A stretch of 18,481 nt of DNA from Chloroflexota bacterium (GTDB lineage Bacteria; Chloroflexota; Anaerolineae; UBA4142): contig JACQGS010000185.1 of assembly GCA_016199405.1 (NCBI GenBank), positions 1 through 18,481 of the forward strand, in the 5' to 3' direction. Under the pieces are notes generated by a model. The model saw nothing but the letters and a program-made list of their open reading frames with translations, made no database searches and was not told the DNA's origin. Position numbers and translations under genes: made by a program. Of this stretch, positions 7,954 to 14,107 are shown one piece after another. How positions within the stretch are numbered: position 1 is the first letter of the stretch; each line of letters starts with the position of its first letter.

Positions 7954-8757
7954 ATGAGAAAATTGACGCGCATTCTCACCGCTCTCATCATCGGTTACAT
8001 TCTCCTCGCCGCGCTCTATGCAGTTTTTACCCCCAAATGGCAAGCGCCGGACGAGCCCGCGCATTTCAATTACATCCGCGCGATTGCCGAGACGGGCGGG
8101 CTGCCCGTTTTGCAAAGCGGCGATTACGATCAGGATTATCTCGAACGAATCAAAGCCGCGAAATTTCCGGCGGCGATGCCGATTGACGCGATTCGCTACG
8201 AAGCGTATCAGCCGCCGCTCTACTATCTCGCCGCGACGCCGGTCTATTTGCTCGCGCGCGGCGCGGGGCTTGATGCGACGGTGCTTGCCTTGCGGCTTTT
8301 CAGCGTCGCGCTCGGCGTTGGCATTTTGCTCGTCGCGTATCGTTGCGTGCGCGAAATTTTCCCGGACGATGCATTCCTCGCGCTCGCGACGATCGGCGCA
8401 ATGGCGACCGTGCCGATGCACATCGCAATCACCGCGTCCATCAGCAACGACGCGGCGGCGGAGCTGGTGCTCGCGTTGATTTTGTTATTGGCGCTCCAGC
8501 GCGTCAAATCCTCAATTACCAATTACCAATTCACCATTTACGGTGGATTACTATTTGGCGCGGCATTGCTCACGAAATCAACCGCGTATGTGCCGGGCGC
8601 GTTGCTTCTCATTGGCGCGGAACTTGGCAGAGTGCTGGGGGGCAAGGAAGCAGGGGAGCAGGGGGGCATACTCCGAAATCCGAAATCCGAAATCTTCTGG
8701 CACTATTCCTGCTCTCTCTCGCCATCTTCGCCCCGTGGCTCATTCGTGGTGTTTTGA
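7954..8757 (+). CDS. GT-C / DUF2142-like integral membrane protein, N-terminal part (frameshifted)
   Basis: The ATG abuts the dprA stop codon. The product has an N-terminal membrane helix (ILTALIIGYILLAALYAVF) and then the exoplasmic motif QAPDEPAHFNYIRAI. An AYQPPLYYLAATPVY segment follows, then at least four hydrophobic helices. The PDEPAH and QPPLYY signatures are typical of lipid-linked-sugar glycosyltransferases of the GT-C fold (DUF2142/ArnT-like), which add sugars outside the membrane. Reading is natural to about LGRVLGG (8640). It then passes through repeat DNA and ends in an unnatural tail (HYSCSLSPSSPRGSFVVF). The rest of the protein continues in another frame from 8667. Probably one gene, 7954-9302, of about 450 codons. 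Confidence 0.75.
   Translation: MRKLTRILTALIIGYILLAALYAVFTPKWQAPDEPAHFNYIRAIAETGGLPVLQSGDYDQDYLERIKAAKFPAAMPIDAIRYEAYQPPLYYLAATPVYLLARGAGLDATVLALRLFSVALGVGILLVAYRCVREIFPDDAFLALATIGAMATVPMHIAITASISNDAAAELVLALILLLALQRVKSSITNYQFTIYGGLLFGAALLTKSTAYVPGALLLIGAELGRVLGGKEAGEQGGILRNPKSEIFWHYSCSLSPSSPRGSFVVF
8513..8540 (+). repeat. Heptamer array (CAATTAC) inside the membrane-protein gene
   Basis: There are two perfect CAATTAC units, then CAATTCA and CCATTTA, translated as SITNYQFTIYGG in a loop between two predicted membrane helices. CAATTAC/GAATTAC recurs at 10085-10105, and a related unit recurs at 9294-9350. Confidence 0.75.
8637..8694 (+). repeat. G-rich repeat plus three perfect CGAAATC heptamers at the frameshift site
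   Basis: 8637-8666 is G-rich (AGCAGGGG-type units with two runs of six G). 8674-8694 holds three perfect CGAAATC copies. The membrane-protein reading frame is lost within this interval. Gain of one heptamer, loss of two, or one extra G in a homopolymer would each join the two frames. Confidence 0.8.
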
Positions 8758-9302
8758 CTTACGGCATCGCCGATCCGCTCGGCATTGGGCGGCACGATGC
8801 AATTGTGATCGGTCAGCCGACGACCGCGGAAATGATTGCGCGTTACGGTTTGAATCACATCGCGTTCGATTATTTCGCGGTTACGTTCAAATCGTTTTGG
8901 GCGCAGTTCGGTTGGATGGGCGTATTGGTGAATGATCGCATCTACACGCTGCTGTTCGCGCTGACCGGCGCGGCAGTGCTTGGCTTTGCGCTGTCCGCCG
9001 CAAAACTTTTCCGCCGCCGCGATCGGCTGATGCCGGCGCAATGGGCGAGCATCGCGCTGCTCGCGCTGATGCTCGGTGCGACCGTCGCGGATTATTTGCT
9101 CTACAATTTGAAATTCTTTCAATTGCAAGGGCGCTATCTTTTTCCGGCGATGCTGCCAATCGCGCTCGTGGGCGTTATCGGCTTGCGCGAATTGATCGCG
9201 CGAGAATATCGCCGCGTTGTTTTTGTTTTGCTCTACGCCGCGATGCTCGCACTCGATTTGGTAGCGCTGTTCCTTTTCATCGTGCCGCAACTAAATTCGT
9301 AA
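8667..9302 (+). CDS. GT-C / DUF2142-like integral membrane protein, C-terminal part (out of frame)
   Basis: This continues the gene starting at 7954 in the -1 (or +2) frame. The start given is simply the first natural-looking codon after the frame break, not a translation start. The product has membrane helices LLALFLLSLAIFAPWL, LLFALTGAAVLGFALSA, IALLALMLGATVADYL and a C-terminal pair ending in LFLFIVPQLNS. The loop GRYLFPAMLPIALVG is characteristic of DUF2142 and related GT-C proteins ('GRYLFP'). Composition and codon use match the N-terminal half, so the split is recent or artefactual. Whether any full-length protein is made depends on repeat copy number, ribosomal frameshifting or assembly correctness. 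Confidence 0.72.
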   Translation, partial: HTPKSEIRNLLALFLLSLAIFAPWLIRGVLTYGIADPLGIGRHDAIVIGQPTTAEMIARYGLNHIAFDYFAVTFKSFWAQFGWMGVLVNDRIYTLLFALTGAAVLGFALSAAKLFRRRDRLMPAQWASIALLALMLGATVADYLLYNLKFFQLQGRYLFPAMLPIALVGVIGLRELIAREYRRVVFVLLYAAMLALDLVALFLFIVPQLNS

Positions 9303-9350
9303 TTGGTAATTCGTAATCTTAAATGAAGCACGAATTATGAATTACGAATT
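9294..9350 (+). repeat. Inverted pair of heptamer arrays after the membrane-protein gene
   Basis: Three AATTCGT-type units (9294-9314, the second being AATTGGT) face three ACGAATT-type units (9330-9350, the second being ATGAATT) across a short spacer. They form an AT-rich hairpin overlapping the stop codon and followed by TTTTTG. It may work as a transcription terminator or mRNA 3'-end structure, but the low GC content makes that uncertain. Confidence 0.7.
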
Positions 9351-9371
9351 TTTGAATTCGAGAGAACCACA

Positions 9372-10367
9372 ATGCCCACAATCGAATCTCTTCCGCGTTA
9401 CAAACTTGCTTCTCTCCCAACTCCGCTCGATGAGCTGCCGCGCCTCTCGCGCGATCTCGGCATTCGCGTGCTGATGAAACGCGATGACCTCACCGGCTTT
9501 GCGCTCGGCGGCAACAAAGCGCGCAAGTTGGAATTTTTGCTTGCCGACGCGCTTCAGCAAGGCGCGCAAATGCTCGTGACCGGCGGCGGACCGCAATCGA
9601 ATCATGTGCGGATGACGGGGGCAGCCGCGCGCAAAGCCGGGCTGGGCGCGCGCGCCTTGCTATTCGGCAAGCCGCCGGATCAAGTGAATGGCAATTTGCT
9701 GCTGGATGAATTACTCGGTGTCGAGTACTCCTACGCCGGCACGGACGATAAACTCGTGACCGATCGAATGCTCGTCGAGCTCAACGAAGAACTGCGCGCC
9801 CAGAACCGCAAGCCCTATCTCATCCCGGTCGGCGGCTCGACCGTGCTGGGCTGCATTTCGTACATCATCGCCGTGGGCGAGTTGCTCGAGCAATTGCGCG
9901 CGCAAAAAGCCCAAGCCGATTACATTTTCATCACGACCGGCTCATGCGGCACGCATGCCGGCATTCTCGCCGGCGTGAAATATTTCGGCGCGAGTATTCC
10001 GGTGATCGGCATCAGCGTCAGCCGAGCCAAGAGCGAATGCGAAACGCGGATTGCGAATCTTGCGCAACAAACTGCCAAATTCTTGAATTACGAATTACCA
10101 ATTACGCCAGCAGACATCACAGTCTATGAAGAGTACTTGGGCGCGGGCTATGCGCTCATTACGCCGGCAGCGCGCGCGGCAATTTATCGCGTCGCGCGGT
10201 TGGAGGGAATTTTCCTCGACCAGGTTTACACTGGCAAAACGATGGCGGGCATGATTGATTTGATCGAGCGCGGCGCCATCGAAAAAGGCGCGACGGTTGT
10301 GTTTTGGCACACCGGCGGCATGCCGGGAATCTTCGGGCATCCGCAGGATTTTGCAAACAGCGGGTAA
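9372..10367 (+). CDS. D-cysteine desulfhydrase / ACC deaminase family PLP enzyme
   Basis: This fold type II PLP enzyme most likely converts D-cysteine to pyruvate, sulfide and ammonia in the cytosol. Motifs: substrate-channel start SLPTPLDELPRL, MKRDDLTGFALGGNKARKLEFLL (Schiff-base Lys about 49), GGGPQSNHVRMT and GSCGTHAGILAG (phosphate-binding loop). The C-terminal HTGGMPGIFGH is also present. The 331-residue length is normal. ACC deaminase and L-cysteate sulfo-lyase share these motifs and cannot be excluded. The ATG has only a weak GAGAG upstream. The heptamer array at 10085-10105 falls in its coding region without breaking frame. It may be cotranscribed with manA, although a GC-rich hairpin lies between them. 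Confidence 0.85.
   Translation: MPTIESLPRYKLASLPTPLDELPRLSRDLGIRVLMKRDDLTGFALGGNKARKLEFLLADALQQGAQMLVTGGGPQSNHVRMTGAAARKAGLGARALLFGKPPDQVNGNLLLDELLGVEYSYAGTDDKLVTDRMLVELNEELRAQNRKPYLIPVGGSTVLGCISYIIAVGELLEQLRAQKAQADYIFITTGSCGTHAGILAGVKYFGASIPVIGISVSRAKSECETRIANLAQQTAKFLNYELPITPADITVYEEYLGAGYALITPAARAAIYRVARLEGIFLDQVYTGKTMAGMIDLIERGAIEKGATVVFWHTGGMPGIFGHPQDFANSG
10085..10105 (+). repeat. Heptamer array (GAATTAC) inside the desulfhydrase gene
   Basis: Three units (GAATTAC twice, then CAATTAC) are exactly 21 bases, or seven codons, reading LNYELPIT just before ADITVYEEYLG. Looser 7-base periodicity (TGCGAAA, TGCGAAT) is seen upstream near 10037-10060. Confidence 0.7.
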
Positions 10368-10420
10368 GCAGCCCAGCCGCGCTGGGCGGGACTGCGGGCA
10401 GCGCGGCTGCCCTGCTACCC
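10362..10420 (+). repeat. GC-rich palindromic (REP/BIME-like) element
   Basis: GGGTA(A)GCAG ... CAGCCGCGCT pairs with AGCGCGGCTG ... CTGCTACCC. Smaller nested palindromes also occur (GCCCAG-CCGCG-CTGGGC and GCAGC-GCG-GCTGC). It overlaps the desulfhydrase stop codon and ends 13 bases before the manA start. No T-run follows. It could stabilise the upstream mRNA or weaken read-through. Confidence 0.65.
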
Positions 10421-10433
10421 ATTCAATACGAAA

Positions 10434-11504
10434 ATGAACTACTATCCTCTCAAACTCCAATCCATTGCCAAAGAAAAAGTCTGGGGCGGGCGCAACCTCG
10501 CGCGCGTGCTCGGCAAGCCATTGCCGCCGCAGCAATTGATTGGCGAGACGTGGGAGGCGTGGGAAGGGTGCGTGATTGAAAACGGGGAAGCGCGCGGCAA
10601 AACACTCGCGCAGTTGATTGAGCGTGATGCCGACGGAATTCTGGGAACGCGAGCGACGCGCTTTCCTTTGCTCTTCAAATTCATTGATGCACAGGATGAT
10701 CTCTCCGTGCAAGTTCATTCCGACGATGCCGCTGCGCAAGCGACGGAAAATTATCCGTTCGGCAAAACCGAAGCGTGGTATATTCTCGATGCCGAGCCGA
10801 ATGCGCGGCTGATTCTCGGTTTCAAGAATCAATGCACTGCCGATGCGGTCCGCGCCGCGCTCGCGCGTCAAACGCTGACCGATTTGCTCGCAGAGGTACG
10901 CGTGCAAGCCGGCGATGTGGTTTTTGTTCCCGCCGGCACGGTGCACGCGATCGGCAAAGGCATCGTGCTCGCGGAAATCCAGGAGAATTCCGATATCACG
11001 TACCGCTTGTATGATTGGGGGCGCGTGGGCACAGGGCGCGCTTTGCATATCGAGCCATCGCTCCGCGTTGCGCGCTTTCAGCCCATCCTTCAGCCAAAAA
11101 TTCAGGCGCTCGCAATTGAGCAGCGCGAGTTCACGCGGCGATTTCGCGTGGCGTGCCGCTATTTTGTGCTGGAAGAGATTGATGCACGTGAACGATTCGA
11201 GTCGGCAACGCTGGGAAAATTCCATATCCTCGCGGCGATTCGAGGCGGGCTTGAAATCGCGTACGGTGCGCGCTTTGAATCGCGCGTTGAGATCGGGCAG
11301 GGCGAAACGTTCGTCTTGCCTGCACGGCTCGGCGTGTTCGCGCTGACGCCCAGCCGTGTGCCGGCAAAGCTCTTGCGGATGTATCCGCCGGAATTGCGTG
11401 CGGACATCATCGCGCCATTGACACAAGCGGGCGTCCCTCCATCCGAAATTGCTCGCTTGGGCGGCTCAATTCCTGAAGCGAACGATCTGTATGCTCTGAC
11501 TTGA
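10434..11504 (+). CDS. manA: Mannose-6-phosphate isomerase, class I
   Basis: ManA interconverts mannose 6-phosphate and fructose 6-phosphate, feeding GDP-mannose and glycan synthesis. The 356-residue product has the cupin zinc ligands: SVQVHSDD (Gln93, His95), GKTEAWY (Glu113) and PAGTVHAIGKG (His171). The substrate-site motif ENSDITYRLYDWGR is also there. The N-terminus (AKEKVWGGRNLA) is typical of the short bacterial form. The C-terminal cupin (about 235-315) is followed by an extra YPPELRADIIAPLTQAGVPPSEIARLGG-type tail of roughly 45 residues. No Shine-Dalgarno sequence is visible before the ATG, probably because the palindromic element sits there. It is followed by a strong terminator. 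Confidence 0.93.
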   Translation: MNYYPLKLQSIAKEKVWGGRNLARVLGKPLPPQQLIGETWEAWEGCVIENGEARGKTLAQLIERDADGILGTRATRFPLLFKFIDAQDDLSVQVHSDDAAAQATENYPFGKTEAWYILDAEPNARLILGFKNQCTADAVRAALARQTLTDLLAEVRVQAGDVVFVPAGTVHAIGKGIVLAEIQENSDITYRLYDWGRVGTGRALHIEPSLRVARFQPILQPKIQALAIEQREFTRRFRVACRYFVLEEIDARERFESATLGKFHILAAIRGGLEIAYGARFESRVEIGQGETFVLPARLGVFALTPSRVPAKLLRMYPPELRADIIAPLTQAGVPPSEIARLGGSIPEANDLYALT

Positions 11505-11539
11505 CCTCTTCGAGACTTTTCGAAGAGGTCGTTTTCTTT
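11503..11539 (+). terminator. Intrinsic terminator after manA
   Basis: A perfect 10-bp stem (GACCTCTTCG / CGAAGAGGTC) with an 8-nt loop is followed by GTTTTCTTT. It begins inside the manA stop codon and cleanly separates manA from the promoter at 11594. Confidence 0.92.
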
Positions 11540-11593
11540 GGAATCTGCTCACAACCCAAAATTTTCCCAATTCCTTAAAATTTTTGAAAACTA

Positions 11594-11622
11594 TTGACAA
11601 ATATTGTCATTTTGGTTAATAT
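11594..11622 (+). promoter_or_regulatory. Strong sigma-70-type promoter
   Basis: TTGACA (11594-11599), a 17-base spacer and TAATAT (11617-11622) nearly match the housekeeping consensus, in an AT-rich island within a GC-rich genome. It lies 30 bases upstream of the DUF2089 start and should drive the six-gene operon. Confidence 0.85.
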
Positions 11623-11629
11623 ATTGACC
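11595..11629. promoter_or_regulatory. Two palindromic operator candidates overlapping the promoter
   Basis: TGACAA-ATA-TTGTCA (11595-11609) is a perfect 6-bp-arm palindrome over the -35 box. GGTTAATATATTGACC (11614-11629) is a 16-base palindrome with one mismatched pair over the -10 box. A repressor bound here would block RNA polymerase. The DUF2089 HTH protein encoded first in the operon is an obvious but untested candidate. Confidence 0.6.
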
Positions 11630-11651
11630 GAAAAATGAAAGGATTGATGTA

Positions 11652-12044
11652 ATGCATCCAATCTTTGGGAAATGCCCGGTCTGTGGGCAAGAATTGCACG
11701 TCACCAAGATGGAATGCCGCGCCTGCGGTACCGAAATCGGCGGAGAGTTTGCGATTGCGCGCCTCGCGCACTTGGGCGCGGACGACGTGCAATTTGTCGA
11801 GACGTTTATCAAGAATCGCGGCAATGCCTACAAAGTGGGCGAGGAACTTCAGTTGCCGTATTCAACCGTCCGCGCGCGCCTGACCGAAATTATTCGCGCG
11901 ATGGGCTACGAACCCGGTGCCGAACCCAAAGAAGAACCACCGAGCATCACGCCCGAAAAACGCAAAACCGTACTCACCGATTTGGCGCGCGGCAAGATTT
12001 CTGCGGACGACGCAATCAAGTTTTTGCAAGGCGAGGGAGAATAA
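11652..12044 (+). CDS. DUF2089 family Zn-ribbon / helix-turn-helix protein
   Basis: The 130-residue soluble protein starts with a zinc ribbon (CPVCGQ ... CRACG). It continues with the DUF2089 segment GEFAIARLAHLGADDVQFVETFIKNRGN, which contains a helix-turn-helix-like stretch (YKVGEELQLPYSTVRARLTEI). It ends with the two-helix motif VLTDLARGKISADDAIKFL shared by three other operon proteins. DUF2089 proteins are usually described as probable transcriptional regulators. RBS AAAGGA lies 8 bases before the ATG. As first gene behind palindromes overlapping the promoter, it may autoregulate the operon and sense state through its C-terminal motif. Family assignment is good; regulatory function is inferred. 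Confidence 0.85.
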   Translation: MHPIFGKCPVCGQELHVTKMECRACGTEIGGEFAIARLAHLGADDVQFVETFIKNRGNAYKVGEELQLPYSTVRARLTEIIRAMGYEPGAEPKEEPPSITPEKRKTVLTDLARGKISADDAIKFLQGEGE

Positions 12045-12047
12045 TTC

Positions 12048-13037
12048 TTGGTTGCCCGCGCAATAAGTCAAGCGAAACCTAAATTCAGCGGCATTCGCTC
12101 GTTCGATGCCTCACGCGACCTCTTTGGTGTCGGACGCTTGCTGGAAGAGGCGTTCCGCGCGGATCGGACGTTTCCGCTCGCCGGTTTGCCGATGATGCGC
12201 GACGTCAGCGTTTTCTTGTGGACGCTTGGCTTTGTGCCGGGATTTCCGGAGCGCATCTCCGGCTTTGTGATGGTCGAAGAGGGACAGGTCGTTGGGAACG
12301 TAACGCTGACGTTGGACGAAGGGCGGCTGGATCGATACTTTGTCAGCAATGTCGCGGTCAAAACCGAATATCGCCGGCAGGGCATCGCGCGGCGGCTGAT
12401 GGGAACGACGCTAAAGGCATTGCGTGAACGCGGCAGCCGCTGGGCGATGTTGAATGTGCGTCCGAATAATTCGGGCGCAGTCCAACTGTACCGGGATTTT
12501 GGATTCCAAGAAGTCGAAACGAATTCAGAGTACGTGTTGGCCGCGCCGAGCGCGTCGGTTGAATTGAAAAAGGAAAGTTGGGCTGAAATCAGACCATTGC
12601 GCATGGCGGATCATTTGGCTGTGGCGGAACTCGTGCGCGCGGCGACGCCGGCGAATGTTCAGCAATTCCGAACCGTCCGCACAAATGCGTTTCAAATTAC
12701 GTGGGATGATCGGATTTTTGAAGTGATTTCGGATTTTCTGATTGGGCAACGGACGCAGCGGTACGTCGTCGAGCGCGCGGGGAAATTGCTGGCGATGCTC
12801 GTTGTGTGGGCAGAGCACGGTCCGTTTCCGCATCGCGTTGCCGCGCTGGTGCAACCGGAAATACGCGGCGCGATCGAAAATGATTTGCTCGCGTTCGCGC
12901 GGCGCGAATTGGCGCGTTTTCCGGCGCGCGCGGTGCGCGCGGCGACGAACAGCGCGCACCCGGAATTTATCGCGGCGTTGGAGCAAGCCGGTTTCACGTT
13001 CGCGAGTGGGCTAACGTTGATGGCGTTAGCATTGTAA
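12048..13037 (+). CDS. GNAT family N-acetyltransferase (double-domain)
   Basis: The first domain (about residues 15-165) is a standard GNAT fold. It has VSNVAVKTEYRRQGIARRLM (motif A, Q/R-x-x-G-x-A acetyl-CoA loop) and LNVRPNNSGAVQLYRDFGFQEVE (motif B). The second half (about 180-329) keeps a weaker GNAT-like pattern ending FIAALEQAGFTF, without a clear acetyl-CoA loop, and is probably a degenerate second copy. It transfers acetyl from acetyl-CoA to an unknown amine. The start is TTG 12048, three bases after the DUF2089 stop, with GGGAGA upstream. No better in-frame start is near. Tight spacing on both sides places it in the operon, where its substrate could be an operon partner or an envelope component. 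Confidence 0.82.
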   Translation: MVARAISQAKPKFSGIRSFDASRDLFGVGRLLEEAFRADRTFPLAGLPMMRDVSVFLWTLGFVPGFPERISGFVMVEEGQVVGNVTLTLDEGRLDRYFVSNVAVKTEYRRQGIARRLMGTTLKALRERGSRWAMLNVRPNNSGAVQLYRDFGFQEVETNSEYVLAAPSASVELKKESWAEIRPLRMADHLAVAELVRAATPANVQQFRTVRTNAFQITWDDRIFEVISDFLIGQRTQRYVVERAGKLLAMLVVWAEHGPFPHRVAALVQPEIRGAIENDLLAFARRELARFPARAVRAATNSAHPEFIAALEQAGFTFASGLTLMALAL

Positions 13038-13047
13038 GGAGGCTGCG

Positions 13048-13653
13048 ATGGATAATTCGGATACCTTGGGCATTCTAAAGCAACTCGAACAAGGTGAGAT
13101 CACGGCGCAACAAGCCGATGAAAAATTGAACGCGCCGCCGGTTGAACGCGAGTATACGCCGCGCGTGGAAAAAACCGACGCGCCGGGTTGGGTGCAGCGA
13201 TTTTGGTTGTACCCGCTTGCCGCGGGCTTGCTGACGGTTGGCATCGGCGCGTGGATCATCGCCGGCACCGTGAGCACGAACGTGTGGTGGCTATTGCTCG
13301 GCGTGCCGGTGGTTTTGATGGGCGCGTTTATTTTGGCGTTTGCCGCTTGGATTCGCTATGGGCATTGGGTGCATATCAACATCCAAACGACCGGACGGCG
13401 TCGAAACCAGACAATCCGCGTCAGCGTTCCATTCCCAATTGGGTTGCTGCGTTTCGCGCTGCAAATCGCGCGGCGATTCAAACCGCGTATCCGCGCCAAG
13501 GTCAATCTCCAGAGTTCGCGCGTGAAATTCGACGCGGTGTGGGATAACGCGGAAGAATTTTTGAACGCGATCGAGCGCGAACTCGCGGAACAACGCGGCA
13601 TCTCGGTGGATGTGAATGATCGCGGCGAAAAAGTTCAAGTGCACATTGTTTGA
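13048..13653 (+). CDS. SHOCT-like domain membrane protein
   Basis: 201 residues. The N-terminal two-helix motif ILKQLEQGEITAQQADEKL is followed by a short linker, two hydrophobic helices (about 52-72 and 78-104) and a cytosolic-type domain. That C-terminal domain (IRVSVPFPIGLLRFALQIAR ... GISVDVNDRGEKVQVHIV) is paralogous to the soluble protein encoded next. The RBS AAGGAGG is ideal, overlapping the end of the GNAT gene. It is likely a membrane anchor for the operon's protein set. I know no biochemical function for the family. Confidence 0.75.
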   Translation: MDNSDTLGILKQLEQGEITAQQADEKLNAPPVEREYTPRVEKTDAPGWVQRFWLYPLAAGLLTVGIGAWIIAGTVSTNVWWLLLGVPVVLMGAFILAFAAWIRYGHWVHINIQTTGRRRNQTIRVSVPFPIGLLRFALQIARRFKPRIRAKVNLQSSRVKFDAVWDNAEEFLNAIERELAEQRGISVDVNDRGEKVQVHIV

Positions 13654-13668
13654 GGAAGGAGTGATCGA

Positions 13669-14058
13669 ATGACAACACCCGCAGAACGCATGCAGATTTT
13701 GAAGATGATCGAGTCGAAGCAAATTAACGCGGAGGAGGGCGCGAAGCTGCTCTCCGCGCTCGGCGAAGTGGATACCGCCGGCAAATCCGCCGGACCGTTG
13801 CCTTCTCCCGGCACCAGCGGCAAATGGTTTCGCGTGCGCGTCACCGATCTCAGATCCGGACGACGCAAAGTGAATGTCAATATACCGCTGAGTTTGGTCG
13901 ACGTCGGTTTGAAGATGGGCGCGAAGTTTGCGCCCGCCGGTCTAGAGGGCTTGGATGTAAATCAGATCATCACCGCGATCAAAACCGGCGGCGATGGGAA
14001 AATCGTCGATGTGCAAGACGAAGAAGATGGCGAGCACGTTGAGGTGTTCATCGAATAA
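13669..14058 (+). CDS. SHOCT-like domain soluble protein
   Basis: 129 residues. The N-terminal motif ILKMIESKQINAEEGAKLL is the same as in the neighbours. The body VRVTDLRSGRRKVNVNIPLS ... LKMGAKFAP and the ending GKIVDVQDEEDGEHVEVFIE align with the membrane protein just upstream without its two helices. The acidic C-terminus is typical of this family. GGAAGGAG lies upstream of the ATG, and the spacing to the upstream gene is 15 bases. It occurs commonly beside DUF2089 and DUF4097 genes. Function is unknown; it is probably a cytosolic adaptor of the operon complex. Confidence 0.75.
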   Translation: MTTPAERMQILKMIESKQINAEEGAKLLSALGEVDTAGKSAGPLPSPGTSGKWFRVRVTDLRSGRRKVNVNIPLSLVDVGLKMGAKFAPAGLEGLDVNQIITAIKTGGDGKIVDVQDEEDGEHVEVFIE

Positions 14059-14065
14059 TTCAACC

Positions 14066-14088
14066 AATAAACGAATCGTTCGTTTATT
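14066..14088 (+). promoter_or_regulatory. Perfect AT-rich hairpin between operon genes
   Basis: AATAAACGAA and TTCGTTTATT form a 10-bp stem with a 3-base TCG loop, just before the RBS GGAGGAG of the next gene. Without a real T-run it is a weak terminator at best. It could be an operator, an RNA-processing site or an attenuator tuning the downstream genes. Confidence 0.55.
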
Positions 14089-14107
14089 TCTTGACTCGGA
14101 GGAGACA

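Noticed and set aside
8343..8666. N-terminal part of the open frame that runs 8343-9302
   Set aside because: The segment before about 8667 is Arg-rich shadow of the membrane-protein gene's first half; only the part after the frame break is natural.
10095..11426. 443-codon open frame on the minus strand opposite manA
   Set aside because: Arg/Ala/His-rich and antisense to a gene with complete catalytic motifs. Long antisense frames are expected from the GCG/CGC codon bias.
13994..14107. 38-codon N-terminal extension of the DUF4097 protein
   Set aside because: It overlaps the preceding gene, has unnatural composition, and a strong GGAGGAG precedes the internal ATG at 14108.
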